Below, in pieces: positions 1 to 12,390 of a DNA stretch of 64,000 nt. Every line of letters starts with the position of its first letter. Position 1 is the stretch's first letter. The translations under genes were made by a program, and so were the position numbers. Below the pieces are notes generated by a model. The model made no database searches. It saw only the letters and a list, made by a program, of their open reading frames with translations, and had not been told where the DNA came from. Source of the stretch: Flaccisagitta enflata (lineage: Eukaryota > Chaetognatha > Sagittoidea > Aphragmophora); NCBI GenBank assembly GCA_965153355.1, contig OZ231128.1:21018001-21082000 (forward strand), written 5' to 3'.

Positions 1-72
1 TAGAAATTGGTTGATAAATGGTCCCGCGAGAGGTTGAGTCAAAAACGAGGCAAAAATGTTGTTGATTTCAGC
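1..72 (-). repeat. Trailing direct repeat of the left transposon, partial
   Basis: The bases match the start of the 627-bp repeat at 4220 downwards, in the same orientation, with one visible substitution near position 41. The rest of the repeat would lie to the left of the window. Confidence 0.7.
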
Positions 73-246
73 TTTATTAGAGAAATGAAAAATATTAATT
101 TGGTCAAAATGGCCTGAAATTGGTAAAAAATGGTAGATTAGGGTCTATAACTATTGTATTAGGCAATTTTCACTTCAATTTCACCTGTTGGCCTGTTATC
201 ATTGCTTATTTTACAGGTTATCTTTCCATACTTTGAGCCCCAAAAA

Positions 247-648
247 ATGAGTTTGGCTGATTTGAAGGCGTTGAGTAACATTTCGCCAGAAGAGCTGGCT
301 GACCTCAGGGAAATATGTTACAAGGACTGTGAAAAAGTCGAAGGACATTTGTTCTACCGGGGTATTGACACAAAAAAGTACTCTCAGACTAATTTTCAGT
401 TGCGAAATACCCGATTTCATATGCGAAAAGCGCAACTCAGCCTCTTTTTAAAACTCAAAGAAGATGAAAACTTTGACATTGACTCATGGGATGACACTAA
501 AGGGGTTAGTCACCTGTGTCACAGAAAAACGTGCATTGAGGAAGGACATTTACAGTTAGAAACCTTAGAACATAATCGCGAAAGAGACAATTGTTTGAAA
601 GTTGGACGGTGTGTTGGGCACAAGAATCGGCCTAACTGCATTCTGTGA
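247..648 (+). CDS. His-Me finger (I-PpoI-type) homing-endonuclease-like protein, left copy
   Basis: A 133-residue protein from the ATG at 247; an in-frame extension upstream begins just after a good acceptor (TTTTACAG) ending at 216, so a spliced upstream exon is possible. The C-terminal third carries the spacing S-H-L-C-H, then C, then H-L, L-E, N and R, followed by C, C-x-G-H and a last C. This is the pattern of the zinc-binding loop of His-Me finger homing endonucleases such as I-PpoI; the second His of S-H-L-C-H would be the catalytic base by analogy. It lies antisense to the transposase inside the same element and is almost identical to the right-hand copy. A nicking or cutting role in transposition or spread of the element is inference. 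Confidence 0.6.
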   Translation: MSLADLKALSNISPEELADLREICYKDCEKVEGHLFYRGIDTKKYSQTNFQLRNTRFHMRKAQLSLFLKLKEDENFDIDSWDDTKGVSHLCHRKTCIEEGHLQLETLEHNRERDNCLKVGRCVGHKNRPNCIL

Positions 649-694
649 TAAACATTGTTTCATTGTTTGTTCGTTGTTTAAGTGTTCATGAAAA

Positions 695-3254
695 TTACTC
701 TTCAGGTACCGATTTAGCATATTGGTGGTCATGGAAGCCACCTTTCCTGTACATAAGTACCTCAGGCCCTTGTAAAGAGTTTGCATGATTCTGGAACTTT
801 TTGCCCCGTCGAATTCGCGCTCGCTGTTGGACTTCCTCTGAGAGACGATGTCGTGCCATGTTCTGCTTACGGCGATCATGTTGCCGCATTTTTCGCATAA
901 ACGTACCGCCCAATGGGAGATTCAGTCGCCGAAAGTGTTCCACGTTTGCGGCTCCTTTGCCGCGAAGCGCCGCCGCCGTCGCACCCATTTGTAACACGGC
1001 CGTCTGATTGCGCTGGAGCGGTCTTCCCTGAGGGAGACAGGGTGAGGGGAAGAACAAGCTTAGGCATGATGCTGTTAGGTTGTGCTGTTTGGGTGTGCTG
1101 GTGTGTGTCGTATGTGAGTCGAGATAAGAATGAATGAATGAATGAATGAATGAATGAATGAATGAATGAATGAATGAATGAATGAATGAACAAATCTCTG
1201 GAAAAGTCTTAATTTTCTAGCCTTGCCGCCTAACTACTTAGCATTTTTGTCTTCTTCCAAGTGTTTCATACAATAAAGTACAAATAATCACGTAAACATT
1301 AACATTAACATCAACTCCTACTAACAATCAAACCTAACTAATAATTGCTAAACATAAAACATAAACATAAACATGAACACAAAAAACTAAACATTGCTAA
1401 AGTGCTGAACGATTCGCTGTTATCTTTGATAGGAATTCAAAGAACCTTTGGCGCGGCCTGGCGGATCGTCCGATGGATAGCCTCCACGTGCGATGTGGTC
1501 TGCAATTGACCCCGGTACAACAGACGATCCAGTTTTGCGGAGGAAAACAGATCCTCTACCGACTCCTGAACAAAGGATTTCACAGACGGCGGCATTGACG
1601 GGACAGGACGTCCATGTGGGAGCAGATAAACGTACGGATCGGCGCCGTTCTGACAAACGAAAGAGGCATCGCAGCGACTGTGGTCATTTTGGAGACACCC
1701 GACGATGGAGGTCGCAGCCCGCTTTAAACGCACTTTGAGGTTGATGTCGTTGGTGCCCAGGGGACACTTCCAAGCCCGAAAGGACCTAGTGCCGTTGCGT
1801 AGCTCACGATTTTTCCTCAAAAGAAGCCAATGCGCGATTTTCTTTTTGTAAGCTTTAGCCTCTTTAGCGTTGATGTTGTTCGCTTTCAGGAGGGGTTCGA
1901 GTCCCGGTCCATCACCTGCGACTGAAGAAGCGGTCTTTGCTGGACAATAACGACGATGGGTCCCGAGTCCGGCCTTGGAGGCAAACGTACGAGAGCAACC
2001 ACCGCACCCGAAGCGCCCGTCAACTGGAACCGCAGGCTGCGGCGCAGACTTCGACATGGAATCCCGCATGAATCTTCGTTGAGAGGACTTTTGGGTGTGC
2101 AGGTTACAATATTGCCAGTTTGAGCTCCTAGTCTCTCCCACTTCTTGCAGAGCCTCTTGAATGGCGGCGGAGGTGGCAGCGTCTTGATCGCCGGTGCGAT
2201 TTGCCCAATGGATAGCGTTTCTTTTCGTTCTGCAATCAATAACTGCTTGCTTTGCTGCTGCTGCTTCGGCACCATTTATGTGCTATCAAAGACACAACAG
2301 AGGTCAATGATAGCAATGCTTTAAACTTTCAGGAAACTCAACAAAGACAAACCATTCCAAAGACTCAACTACCTTTTCAACTGGATACGATCCATCCAAC
2401 TTGGACTTGATCGCATGACCCACGAGTAGATTCATCCCCGTTTCACTCTCCATCACGGGAAGGGAACAGGAAGCCGACTTTCCATCATACCCATGATAGA
2501 TGGGTTGATCAAATTGCCCATCATGTTTGACACCAGCGCCTGGACAGGAAGGATCGTCTACTCGTCCGACGACATGGAGATAGTCCCTTGTTACGCCGCG
2601 ATTGTCCGCTAAGGCGTCGTCTAACATCTCACCAGCCACGGCACACGATTGAGTCATGTACTTTTGCATGGTTTGCTGAGACGGAGCATTGACGTTTAAA
2701 GAGGAGAGGAGAAAGCAAGCGTCTGAGGCTTTGATAGCAACTTTGGACAATGCCACACCGGCCGCTAAGTTGGTGGCACAACCTCCCGTCGACGTAGTTT
2801 GGTAAAGTCTGTACGCTGGCGATGTGAAGCGACAACCACTGCAGTGGAACACCACCGAGACGCCAAAACCGACATTGTGCTGTTTCGTAAAGCATAATTT
2901 CACAGGGTGGTTGATAGCAGGACGGCGACGGCGACGATGAGCATACTCCCTGTGAAGCTTAAGAGCATCGGCATGAGACGAGTTGAGTAAATTCAAATCA
3001 ACAATATCGTTGCCGGGATCACACTGTTGACTTGCATCGGGTGATGGGATAGGATCATCTTTGGGCCTTAGCACAACCCCTGGCAGCTGTGTGATGTACT
3101 TTACTCCTTCATTTTGACAGGTATGTTGAAGGAGATCATTGTTGAAACGCTTTTTAGACCCTTTTTCATGGGGCAAAACGGATGGTGCACCACAGTTCCG
3201 GTTAGGATCTGGGCCAGATTTGAACCCTCCAGAACGTTTCTTTTTATTGCCCAT
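695..3254 (-). CDS. Probable Mutator-like DDE transposase, three exons, left copy
   Basis: Exons on minus are 3254-2373, 2282-1446 and 1027-695, all in phase 0, matching the right-hand copy in size and splice sites. The ATG at 3254 is followed by a basic Lys/Arg stretch. The middle has a run of conserved Asp, Gly and Ser followed by E-T-G, then a G-D-Q-D motif early in exon 2, a C-x2-C...H-x3-C zinc finger, and a T-x3-E...A-P-K motif across the exon 2/3 junction, as in Mutator-type transposases. Intron 2 holds a (GAAT)n tract at 1131-1189. Reading through intron 1 without splicing gives a short false tail. Assignment to the Mutator superfamily is by pattern only. Confidence 0.55.
1131..1189. 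repeat. (GAAT)n microsatellite
   Basis: About fourteen tandem copies of the 4-mer lie in intron 2 of the left transposase. The right copy has a shorter version at about 18,994-19,045, one of the few length differences between the copies. Confidence 0.9.
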
Positions 3255-3593
3255 TCTCACCACTGTTGACACTATCTAGAATGAAAATGTGTGTTGAAAT
3301 AAAGATTGAAATCACAAACTGACTCCCTACATACTTGTTTCAATCAGTATCAGTGATAAATGCAACGGGAATGAACGCAAAATGAGCTAAACTGCATGAA
3401 AGTCGATTTTTGCAAACTTGGCAAAAAACGCGATTTTGCATCACTTTGAGCACCTATTACTAGTTAAATATTGAAAAAATTGGGCTAAAACTACCTCTGG
3501 GCCAGCTTGGGCTTTTCATAGACTGGTAAATTCATGAATTTTAGTTAGCTGAAGCTAATTTGTACAAGTTGACTCACTCGCAGTTTCCTTATA

Positions 3594-4220
3594 AGGGTGC
3601 ACTCATCACAGAGGAAAAGCACAATTTTTCTACATAGTAGCAATTTACTTTAAACACATCAGTCACAGTGAAAAAATGAGTAATTTGACATGAGATTTTG
3701 GCTACTACTACAAGTAACAGTGCTTAGCCCTCCCAAAACTTCAAATCAGCACCTATTCACCCAACATGCCCATGATTACAGTCAAAATTTAGGAAATTTG
3801 AAAAAAATCGACTTTTTGTAACATTAAACACTACTACAAAAATAGTCGATATTACTACAAAAAAGATAAAACTACATGCTCCCCTTTCCTCTGTGGTGAG
3901 TCCACCCATACCCTCTACCAAACATCCCAGATTAAAACAGTTCTCACTAGCCCAATTTTTTTTACTCACCCCAACAGGTCGTTTGGCCACTTTTTCAGCA
4001 TTTCTCCACAACCCTGTAGTCTGACCTAGGTGCTTGGCTATTGTTTACAAAACAAGCCTGAACATGGCGACTTTACCATAAAAGTGTTCACTTATCTTTG
4101 GTCTTTCCCTGGGAAAACCTCAGGGCCCCGTACCGCCCCCTTCAGGATTAGAAATTGGTTGATAAATGGTCCCGCGAGAGGTTGAGTCGAAAACGAGGCA
4201 AAAATGTTGTTGATTTCAGC
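3594..4220 (-). repeat. Leading 627-bp direct repeat of the left transposon
   Basis: Reverse complement of 15,967-16,593 with scattered substitutions. It has no TG...CA ends, no obvious polypurine tract and no obvious primer-binding site, so it is LTR-like only in layout. Confidence 0.7.
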
Positions 4221-4606
4221 TATCACAACACATTTAGGCTGTCATTAACGGAACATGGATCCATTTGTATTGGAACCGGGACATTTCTACTACTTTGAGC
4301 AGTTCCAGTTTCTTCCTTTTATTTCTTTCTTAGGAACCTGAGAGAATAATTTTGGGATCCTGTTCCAGGTTTGGAACCGGATCCGGTTCTCTTTCTAGCT
4401 TATCAAAGTAAGCTCAGTTTTTTTCAGAGAAAATGTGATTCAGTATATGACACTCAGTGTAAAGCTAGGATAGTATGATAGAGAGAGAAAAAGAGAAAAA
4501 GAAAAAGACACAAGGAGAGAATGTATTTTTTTCTCTTGTTCAGTTTAATCAATGATGAGCAAAAATAATGCACTAAATCATGGGGCTCATCAGCCTACAT
4601 ACACTC

Positions 4607-4800
<194 letters not shown>

Positions 4801-5214
4801 CTTTTTTTTCTATGTTTTTTTAGCTAAATCGATACGCCATAAGTCTTTACCGCTCCATAGTGAATCATCACCATTCAGAGAAAAACCGCGCTTACTTCTA
4901 CCTTGTAAAAAAAACTCGGTACTCTCGGATCCCGGTTCCGGATCCGATTTGAAACCGTTTTCTTGAAACTTTACTTTACAAGGGAATAAAGTTAAATGAA
5001 CGGGATCCAATGAAAACTATTTATAAGATCCCTGACCCTTGAGACAATGATCCCTGACCCATTATCAGTATGGAGGAAATAGGGAGGATTGCGTTGTGTC
5101 TCCGGAGCACACAAAAGTAAAATTATCAGAGAGAGCTCGGTACATAACTACAGATACATGACTAGTTGACTACAGATACATGACTACAGATACATGACTA
5201 CTCTAAATGCCTGC

Positions 5215-5400
5215 AGGTGTGTAGGAGCCATATATGAGGTCACTAGACAATTTGGGCAGGAACAGTGAGGTCAAAGAAAAAAAACATAAAAAATGTAATA
5301 TTTGACCAACTGACCTACCGACTGACTGACCGACAGCCCAACGGTTGGATGGACGAATGTATTGACAAAACAAGGTGTCGAGCATCACGTGACTAAAAAT
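5215..5400. repeat. Dispersed repeat with GACC/GACT motifs, copy 1
   Basis: It holds a segment reading 'ccatatatgaggtcactagacaatttgg', a run of degenerate GACC/GACT 4-mers, then a 'ggtgtcgagcatcacgtgact' tail. Related copies occur at about 7310-7400, 7555-7775 and 10,005-10,190, and related GGTCGGTTGG segments lie inside introns of the virus-like Rep gene. Confidence 0.7.
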
Positions 5401-7554
5401 TACTAAGAATATGTTTAAGTATAATCTCCCCAGCCCCATCTCCCCCCCCCCTTCAAAAAAAGGAAACCAAGTTGCAATCCTGCAATCTACTCTCTCATAA
5501 ATGATTTACTACCGAGAATCACTCTTGGTTCTATAAAAAAAGAAAAAGAAAAAAAAAGTGTTATTCCCCATGAACAAAAACATTGTGTCTCCCGAGTACC
5601 ATCGCTCGGTCATAGTTTGTTTTCCCGATCGTAGGTTAATGCCTTGGAGTCTACGCCATTGTCAACACTTGAATTGCAATTGCTGTATGCAAACCACTGA
5701 TGATCAAATTTATTGTCAACATTGCCGCGTTGTCATTGTATCATATACAAACCCTTGAGAGTCCTATATTGTCAATGTAACTGTGTTATCTTTGCGTCAG
5801 TTTCACAACGTAAACACCATAAATATTGTCACCCTTGTGGCTCCAGCTACTGTTAGGGCGTGTTTCTAGTAAAGATAAAAAATGTGTACCTCTGGAACGC
5901 GTTTACAGCGCGAAAACATATTTCAACTGTTCCAATGAGGGAGTGAGCGAAGTGAGTGAGCGAGCCCGTGAATGGAGCGAGCGAGTGAAGCGTGCGCAGC
6001 AAAGCGGAGCGCTGCATAGCGATTGAGCGGAGTAAGTGGTGCGAGCGAATGAACATAGCTAGCGACCAATTGGCCCATTAGGAATGCGATTGTCGCTGAC
6101 TAAAAACGCCCCCCTCACGATTGAGGCTTACACATGGCCACCGCGCTGCATCCACTACTACTCGACTCAATAAAAAAGCCGCACTTTTAAATGGCAAATT
6201 GTTAAAATGAATTTCAAAAAAACTAATCAAAATCTTTGACCGTTAGAAAGCTCTTGAAAAGATCTTTCATTTGGCTCCAATATGGCAATTCTAGCTTTAT
6301 TTGTTTAGAAATGGCATAGGAATGAGTAGAGACATTGCTATAATCAGTTTGCAATCTCATTGAAAAATGAGCATTTTTACAAATTAGAAGATAACCATTT
6401 GACAGAGTTTTGTCCGATGGTTTCCATGGTATTCTGCGCCTGATTTTTTTTGTAAACAAAGCTCTTCTATGAGTTTTTAAGGAAACTTTAAATAGAAAAG
6501 TCTTCCAAAATAAAGAAAGAAAAAGAGCGCAAAAAAAGTTTACCGAAAGAACCGTCAAAAACCATTTTCTTATCTATCTTCTGTTTGAAAATCAAAAAAA
6601 CGTTTGGCCTAAACATCTGTGAAAGTGCAGGGTTATACCTTATTCCTAAGCTCTTGCAGTGAAACGATTTCTTGCTCATGTTTGACAAACTCTAGCTCCT
6701 AAACCGTTTGAGATACAGATCTGGGATAAGTCTAGAATGAAAGAAAATTTGAAAAATCTTTCAAATTACTTCAACAGAAAAATATTCCAATGATTTATAT
6801 TTCTTAATTATCAACTCAAAATAGGATGCGGCTTTTTTTTTAGTCGAGTAGTACATTATCATCATCGTCGTTGTCACCATTGCTTTAACAGAGTTGTCAT
6901 TGCGCCGTCTATGTGTTTTCATGGCAGCCAGCTATCATGGGGATTAAATCATTCTTCTATTAATCTATTCTTCAAATTTCGTTCCCCTGGCATCACTTGT
7001 TTTTCACTTGCTTGTCCCTGTTAACTCAAATCTAGAGGAATTCTACCACACCGTTCCCAATGCAAAACAGTTTCTAATCGTCTGGCGTGCCCGAACCATT
7101 CTAACAAAGCCCATATAGACGGGTGTTTCCTGACTGTTCCTAAAAAATGATGCTTTCACAATGAACAAGGCCAAATCGCGTGCGAGACTGAAATAATGAC
7201 TAAGAATGACTTAAACTGACTGGAATGGCTAAAAGAAATACATCAAAAATTCTCCCAATATTTCGACTTTTATTCAGCCTTCGTCAGGGACTTAAACTGA
7301 TAAAAAGAAAACAAAAAGTGTGGAGGACTGACAGACAGACCAACCGAGCGACCAACCGGACGGACAAAGCGGGGTGTAGAGTCACGTGCACGCGATTAAG
7401 AATAGCATCGAAATTTTTTGTTGAAAGAGGTTAGAATGAGTACTGATAACCAGAGGGGTCAACAGACATGATTTCAAATATTCAACATCATTGTATACCT
7501 ATGTTTTGCATTGTTTTACATTGGCGGAAAGGAGAAAAACAAGGCTGGATACAC

Positions 7555-7775
7555 GGCTACTCCAGTCGCGTGCGGGTAGGCAGGGGCCATATTTGAGGTC
7601 ACTTGATCATTTTGGCAGGAGCAGTGAGGCCAAAGACCAAAAAAAAAAAAAAAAAAAAGTAAAGTGTGATGGACGGACCGATGGACCAATGGACAGACCG
7701 ACGGACCGACGGACCGACGGACGGACCAACAAAGCGGGGTGTAGAGTCGCGTAGCACGCGACTAAAAAGAGAGAA
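7555..7775. repeat. Dispersed repeat with GACC/GACT motifs, copy with poly-A tract
   Basis: Same order as the copy at 5215: a 'ggccatatttgaggtcact' segment, an A-rich tract, degenerate GACC/GACG 4-mers, then a 'gggtgtagagtcgcgt' tail ending in CGCGACT. Confidence 0.7.
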
Positions 7776-7805
7776 AGCAGTTACAAATAGCAAAAGAAGT
7801 GACAC

Positions 7806-7808
<3 letters not shown>

Positions 7809-7901
<93 letters not shown>

Positions 7902-7935
7902 CAGAAAGACAGAGAGACAGACAGACAGACAGACA
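7809..7935. repeat. (AG)n and (AGAC)n microsatellite
   Basis: Pure AG repeat grading into AGAC and GACA units, directly after a dispersed repeat copy. Confidence 0.95.
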
Positions 7936-7997
7936 GAAGAGTGAAAAGACATAATCATGGAGAAAACCCTTGCCCCCATTTTCCAATTTTTATTCAA

Positions 7998-8383
7998 TCA
8001 CTTAAATGTTTTGTGTCTTAACATTTCCACACCAGCCTCTTTTCGAATATGAAGCTTTTTTATAATCATTCGAAAACTTGATGCTATATTCAAAAAAGTC
8101 TTGTGCGATTCACAGGCAATGGCCATCTCGGTTATCACTTGCTCTAACTCAGTAATCGGTTTTTCTATATTCGGTTTCGGTTTCAGTATCCGGTTTCCTA
8201 AAATCGGTTTTTGTACCGGTTTTTCTGTACTCGGTTTTGGTACCGGTATTTTCATATTCAGTTTAAGTTTTGGTTTCCAGTTTTTGGTTTCAGCTTCGAT
8301 TTCGATTTCAATTTGGGCGGCGATCATCAGTCTCTTCATGTTAGATTTAACTTTATTTTCATTGTCTAGATGATTTGCCTCAA

Positions 8384-8465
<82 letters not shown>

Positions 8466-8469
8466 TTGA

Positions 8470-8524
<55 letters not shown>

Positions 8525-8526
8525 CA

Positions 8527-8595
<69 letters not shown>

Positions 8596-8624
8596 CGTTG
8601 TTGTGGTTGTGGTTGTGGTTGTGG

Positions 8625-8703
<79 letters not shown>

Positions 8704-9079
8704 AGACACTTGGCGGTCATACAAGGCATTAACGACCACCCGAGTCTTTTCATTTGGTCAAGTCGGTTCTTGTTTTGTTCGTTGGTTAAAATGACTGTTT
8801 TTGGGTTGTCCAATGCCAAATATTCTTGGGAATTTTGATGCCACAAAACGATTTGTTTGAATGAGTCAAAATCGTTGCCGCAAAACAAAGTCGTGTCATT
8901 GGGGTAAGTTTCCCGACAATGACGTTCTCCGTGGCCATTTCCTAAAGAAAAAAAGAAAAACATTTTGAATGCGTCCTCTCATATAAGCGGCTTTGTCTAT
9001 CTGTCAGTCCATTGCTCTGTTGATCTGCCTCCCTGTTGGTCCCTCCGTTAAAATTCAAACCTACGGTAAGATCAACTAC

Positions 9080-9151
<72 letters not shown>

Positions 9152-10668
9152 GTAACAACTTTGTAGTAAGTTAGCGAGTGAGAGGTACAAGGTAATAATC
9201 GTAGTAGTTGTCCGGGTGGCCTCAAATACAGATTTCTATCTCCATTTTACATTCTACCCAATTAATTAATCAAAACAAACACTAATTGTTGAATGATAAA
9301 CCAATGGTTATCTCCACTATCAACAATCTTTTTAGATTAGAAAGGTAAAGTTGTGTGCTTGAAAGGACACCAATAAGAATCCAATAGCTTATTCTTTATT
9401 GCAGGAAGAACAAATTGAAAAACAAGGCCAAGTAGGCCATTATGGTACGACGTGTGGATCGTCAAACGAATGCGTTACCAAGAGACCAATAGACCGACCA
9501 ACCAACTAACGGACACAGCCAGTTATAGAGGCGCTTTGTCGCACCTAAAAATAGTTTAGGTTAAAAAAGATTCAATAGGTCATACCCCTTGTTAGCTTCA
9601 AAACTGGATTAGATTTTGTCTGTTGCACAAGCAATTGTTTATGTAGTTTGTTATCTAGAGCCAGTTAAATTTCCCAATGGAATTGGAATCCCCACTTCTT
9701 TGTTGTACTTTGTTGTACTTTTGTTGCACTTTTCATAGTAATTTTTCTTGTAACAATTAGTAACAAAAAGTCGCATTTGATAGCACCAATTACCTTCCTG
9801 TCGGGAGTTGAAATCCCCACTTCTGTGCTGAAAAACATAGAAATTTTTAGTGTGGATCTTCAATTTTCTCATCATTTCAGTTTTTAAATGATGAATATTT
9901 GCGTTGAAGTCCAAAAAATCCTGCATGGCGAGGTTTAAGGAGGCCGGAACATCGGATCCACAGTTTACCTTAGGGAAAGACAAGGCTGGATACATGGCTG
10001 CCAAAGTCAAATGCGAGTGGGCAGGGACCATTTTTGAGGTCACTAGACTATGTAGAAAAAGTCTGACTGACAGACTGATTGACCGATTGACCCACCGACC
10101 AACCAACTGACTGACCGACTGACGCTTGGATGGATGGACAAAGAGGGATGTAGGGATGTAGGGATGTGTGGCACGTGACTAAATTCATTCAAACTTAAAC
10201 ACTTAAAAAATCGTGAGAAAATTAGAAACAGTGGGATAACTGCAAATTAATCTTTAAAAACAGTAGTCTAAGATTGCAATATTGATAAGATTAGAAAATA
10301 AAAGACAGTGGTTTAGCTGTAAAAGAAAAAAAGAATGAAAAAGGAATCAGAAAAACAAGACAAAAAAAAAAAAAGAAATTCAAAAAAACATGGATTAGCT
10401 GCAAAAAAAAAAAAAAAAAGTAAAAAAAGAAGTGTTATTGCAAAATGATGAATAGATAAATGACCAAAGTGGATTAACAACAGAAAAAAAATACGCTCCA
10501 TTACCACGGTGGCATGTTGATGGCATGAAGACGGCAATTTGTCATTCACTTTCAAATGATGATCCAGAAGAAATTTTGAAGGCACAAAATACTTTTCCAG
10601 AGGAGAATTTTCCCTTTGGATTTCGTGGATATGATGGAGTCTTGTGAAGGGAGCGTCGTAAATGAACA
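7998..10668 (-). CDS. Three exons of an unrecognised spliced gene with a giant polyglutamine tract (5' end not found)
   Basis: Exons on minus are 10,668-10,505, 9968-9794 and 8941-7998 (stop). Each junction has GT and AG ends and the phases agree, which supports one gene. The first two exons give a normal-composition protein with His- and Leu-rich stretches; I do not recognise the family. The last exon has about 80 ordinary residues, then more than 100 residues that are nearly all Gln (broken by a few Pro, His, Lys and Arg) encoded by the (CAA)n repeat at 8383-8702, then about 125 residues rich in Lys, Pro, Ile and Glu. Upstream exons should lie beyond 10,668, where only a minisatellite is visible. 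It could be a host gene or an old domesticated element. Confidence 0.5.
8383..8702. repeat. (GTT)n / (CAA)n trinucleotide repeat coding polyglutamine
   Basis: About 105 triplets of GTT on plus, CAA on minus, with rare interruptions and a short GTG-GTT block near 8602-8626. CAA rather than CAG is used nearly throughout on the coding strand, so expansion of the DNA repeat itself is likely. Confidence 0.9.
9083..9147. repeat. (CT)n microsatellite
   Basis: Pure CT dinucleotide run inside the intron between the last two exons of the polyglutamine gene. Confidence 0.9.
9450..9550. repeat. Dispersed repeat also found in an intron of the viral Rep gene
   Basis: The segment 'cagccagttatagaggcg' followed by 'ctttgtcgcacct' is, in reverse complement, nearly the same as 48,796-48,830 in the intron that splits the Rep P-loop. 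The GACC-type 4-mers beside it also match. Confidence 0.65.
10005..10190. repeat. Dispersed repeat with GACC/GACT motifs, third copy
   Basis: It shows the same 'accatttttgaggtcactag' segment, degenerate GACC/GACT 4-mers and a 'gggatgtagggatgt...cacgtgactaa' tail as the copies at 5215 and 7555. Confidence 0.7.
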
Positions 10669-10671
10669 CTA

Positions 10672-11392
10672 CAGTAGGGAACGGTGGTATAGACTTTAGT
10701 TCAATACCGCTCTAACCGCTCTAACTGGAGTTGGGAACGGTGATATAGACTTTAGTTCAATACCGCTCTAACCGCTCTAACTGGAGTGGGGAACGGTGAT
10801 ATAGACTTTAGTTGAATTTCACTCTAACCGCTCTAACTGGAGTGAGGAACGGTGATATAGACTTTAGTTGAATACCGCTCTAACCACTCTAACTGGAGTG
10901 GGGAACGGTGATATAGACTTTAGTTGAATACCGCTCTAACCACTCTATTTGGAGTTGGGAACGGTGATATAGACTTTAGTTGAATACCGCTCTAACCGCT
11001 CTAACTGGAGTGGGGAACGGTGATATAGACTTTAGTTGAATACCGCTCTAACCGATCTAACTGGAGTGGGGAACGGTGATATATACTTTAGTTGAATACC
11101 GCTCTAACCACTCTATTTGGAGTGGGGAACGGTGATATAGACTGTAGTTGAATACCGCTCTAACCGCTCTAACTGGAGTGGGGAACGGTGATATAGACTT
11201 TAGTTGAATACCGCTCTAACCACTCTATTTAGAGTGGGGAACGGTGATATAGACTGTAGTTGAATACCGCTCTAACCGCTCTAACTGGAGTGGGGAACGG
11301 TGATAGACTTTAATTGAATACCGCTCTAACCACTCTATTTGGAGTTGGGAACGGTGATATAGACTTTAGTTGAATACCACTCTCTAACGGAT
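10672..11392. repeat. 57-bp minisatellite, about 12 units
   Basis: The unit contains 'gtggggaacggtgatatag', 'actttagttgaataccgctc' and 'taaccgctctaactggag'. Units differ by a few substitutions (for example CTATTTGG for CTAACTGG). It starts within a few bases of the first visible exon of the polyglutamine gene, so it lies in that gene's upstream intron or promoter side. Confidence 0.9.
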
Positions 11393-11690
11393 TTCAAGGG
11401 ACCAACAATGTTCTTCTCTTATAGAATTCTCTCACTACCAACAAAGGAAATAAAAGAAAATTCATGGTCATTCATCTCAAATAGCAAAAAAATATTGAGC
11501 TTTCATGGCATAACACATTATCTGACAGGTCTGGAACTTTTTTTATCTTAAAGTACATTTTTTGACGTTTTTTTTTTTTTTTTTTTTGGGTTAAAATTTC
11601 ATTAGTCTGCATTGAATAGTTTAGCCAGGGCATCAATTTGAAATATCCACAAAAAAAGTTTATCATCAAAGAAAATCATTCATCAGGCCT
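11393..11690. other. AT-rich spacer
   Basis: A/T-rich DNA with a 19-base T run near 11,569. No gene or known element is visible. Confidence 0.5.
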
Positions 11691-12300
11691 GCAATAGCTG
11701 ATTGGAGGCCTGAAACGCCTGATATGAGGCCTTATTTGAGGGCTGAGAGGCCTGATATGAGGTCTGAGAGGCCTTCTTTGAGGTCTGAGAAGCCTTTTTT
11801 GGGCAGCGGCCCCAAAGGGGACGTCAAGCCTCCTCTGGCTAAATGTTTATATTTCTGTAGTCTTTTCACTATTTGTAGTATTGTTTTTATATTGTTTTCG
11901 AGTGTTTTATTTCTTTTTATTTGCTTGTTTATTCACGTCCTTCCATTTCATGGATGTTCGCTGGATCGATAAAATGTCACATAAAATGTCATATAATTTG
12001 TAAGAAGAGACGTCTTAATTGTTCAAGAGGTAGGCGACAAATGACAGAGAAAAGTCAAAGTTAAAAGTAAGCAAATACTGGACCGGTAATCTTGTTATGA
12101 TTCGATAAGGTGAGAGAGCGTGATTAGCCAATCAGCAATCAGCGTCCAGACAACAGAGCCTGCGCGTACGGACAACATTGATCAGGCGTCTGCGCAACAC
12201 TAATAAAATATGGCGGCGAACAAAAGGGCAACGCCCGTGGAAGAGCCTCATTACTACTGGAAGAGCCTCATTACTACTCGCGCGGTTTCTACATCGCCTC
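11690..12300. repeat. Dispersed repeat family, uninterrupted copy (empty-site relative)
   Basis: The left part is a GAGGCCTGA-type short repeat. From about 11,825 the sequence matches 15,810-15,966 and then continues, without a gap, to match 20,727-21,000. In the second place the right-hand transposon sits between the two halves. This copy therefore shows what the target looked like before insertion. It includes 'taataaaatatggcggcg', also seen at 20,930. Confidence 0.75.
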
Positions 12301-12390
12301 CCCCACCCCCTTGACGAGGTCCCCCGAATCAAAACGCCACAACCATCATCACACTAAAATCACATTAAGCTAGTTTAATTATATCCAAAG

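Larger units (their letters stand above)
1..4220 (-). mobile_element. Left copy of a DDE transposon with LTR-like direct repeats (runs off the window start)
   Basis: This is a minus-strand copy of the element seen complete at 15,967-20,726. Its leading 627-bp repeat lies at 3594-4220 and the first 72 bases of the window are the beginning of its second, trailing repeat, cut off by the window edge. Both genes of the element are present and look intact: the three-exon transposase (minus) and the His-Me endonuclease ORF (plus). The differences from the right copy that I noticed are scattered single substitutions, so the two copies are recent relatives. Confidence 0.75.

Noticed and set aside
5938-6055. 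GAGC-rich short-period region as a possible CRISPR-like array or promoter
   Set aside because: Irregular spacing and no unique spacers; it is simple GAGY-type repetition.
8370-8794. Poly-Leu, poly-Val and poly-Thr frames over the GTT repeat
   Set aside because: Alternative frames of the repeat; only the poly-Gln frame on minus joins coherent flanking sequence and splice sites.
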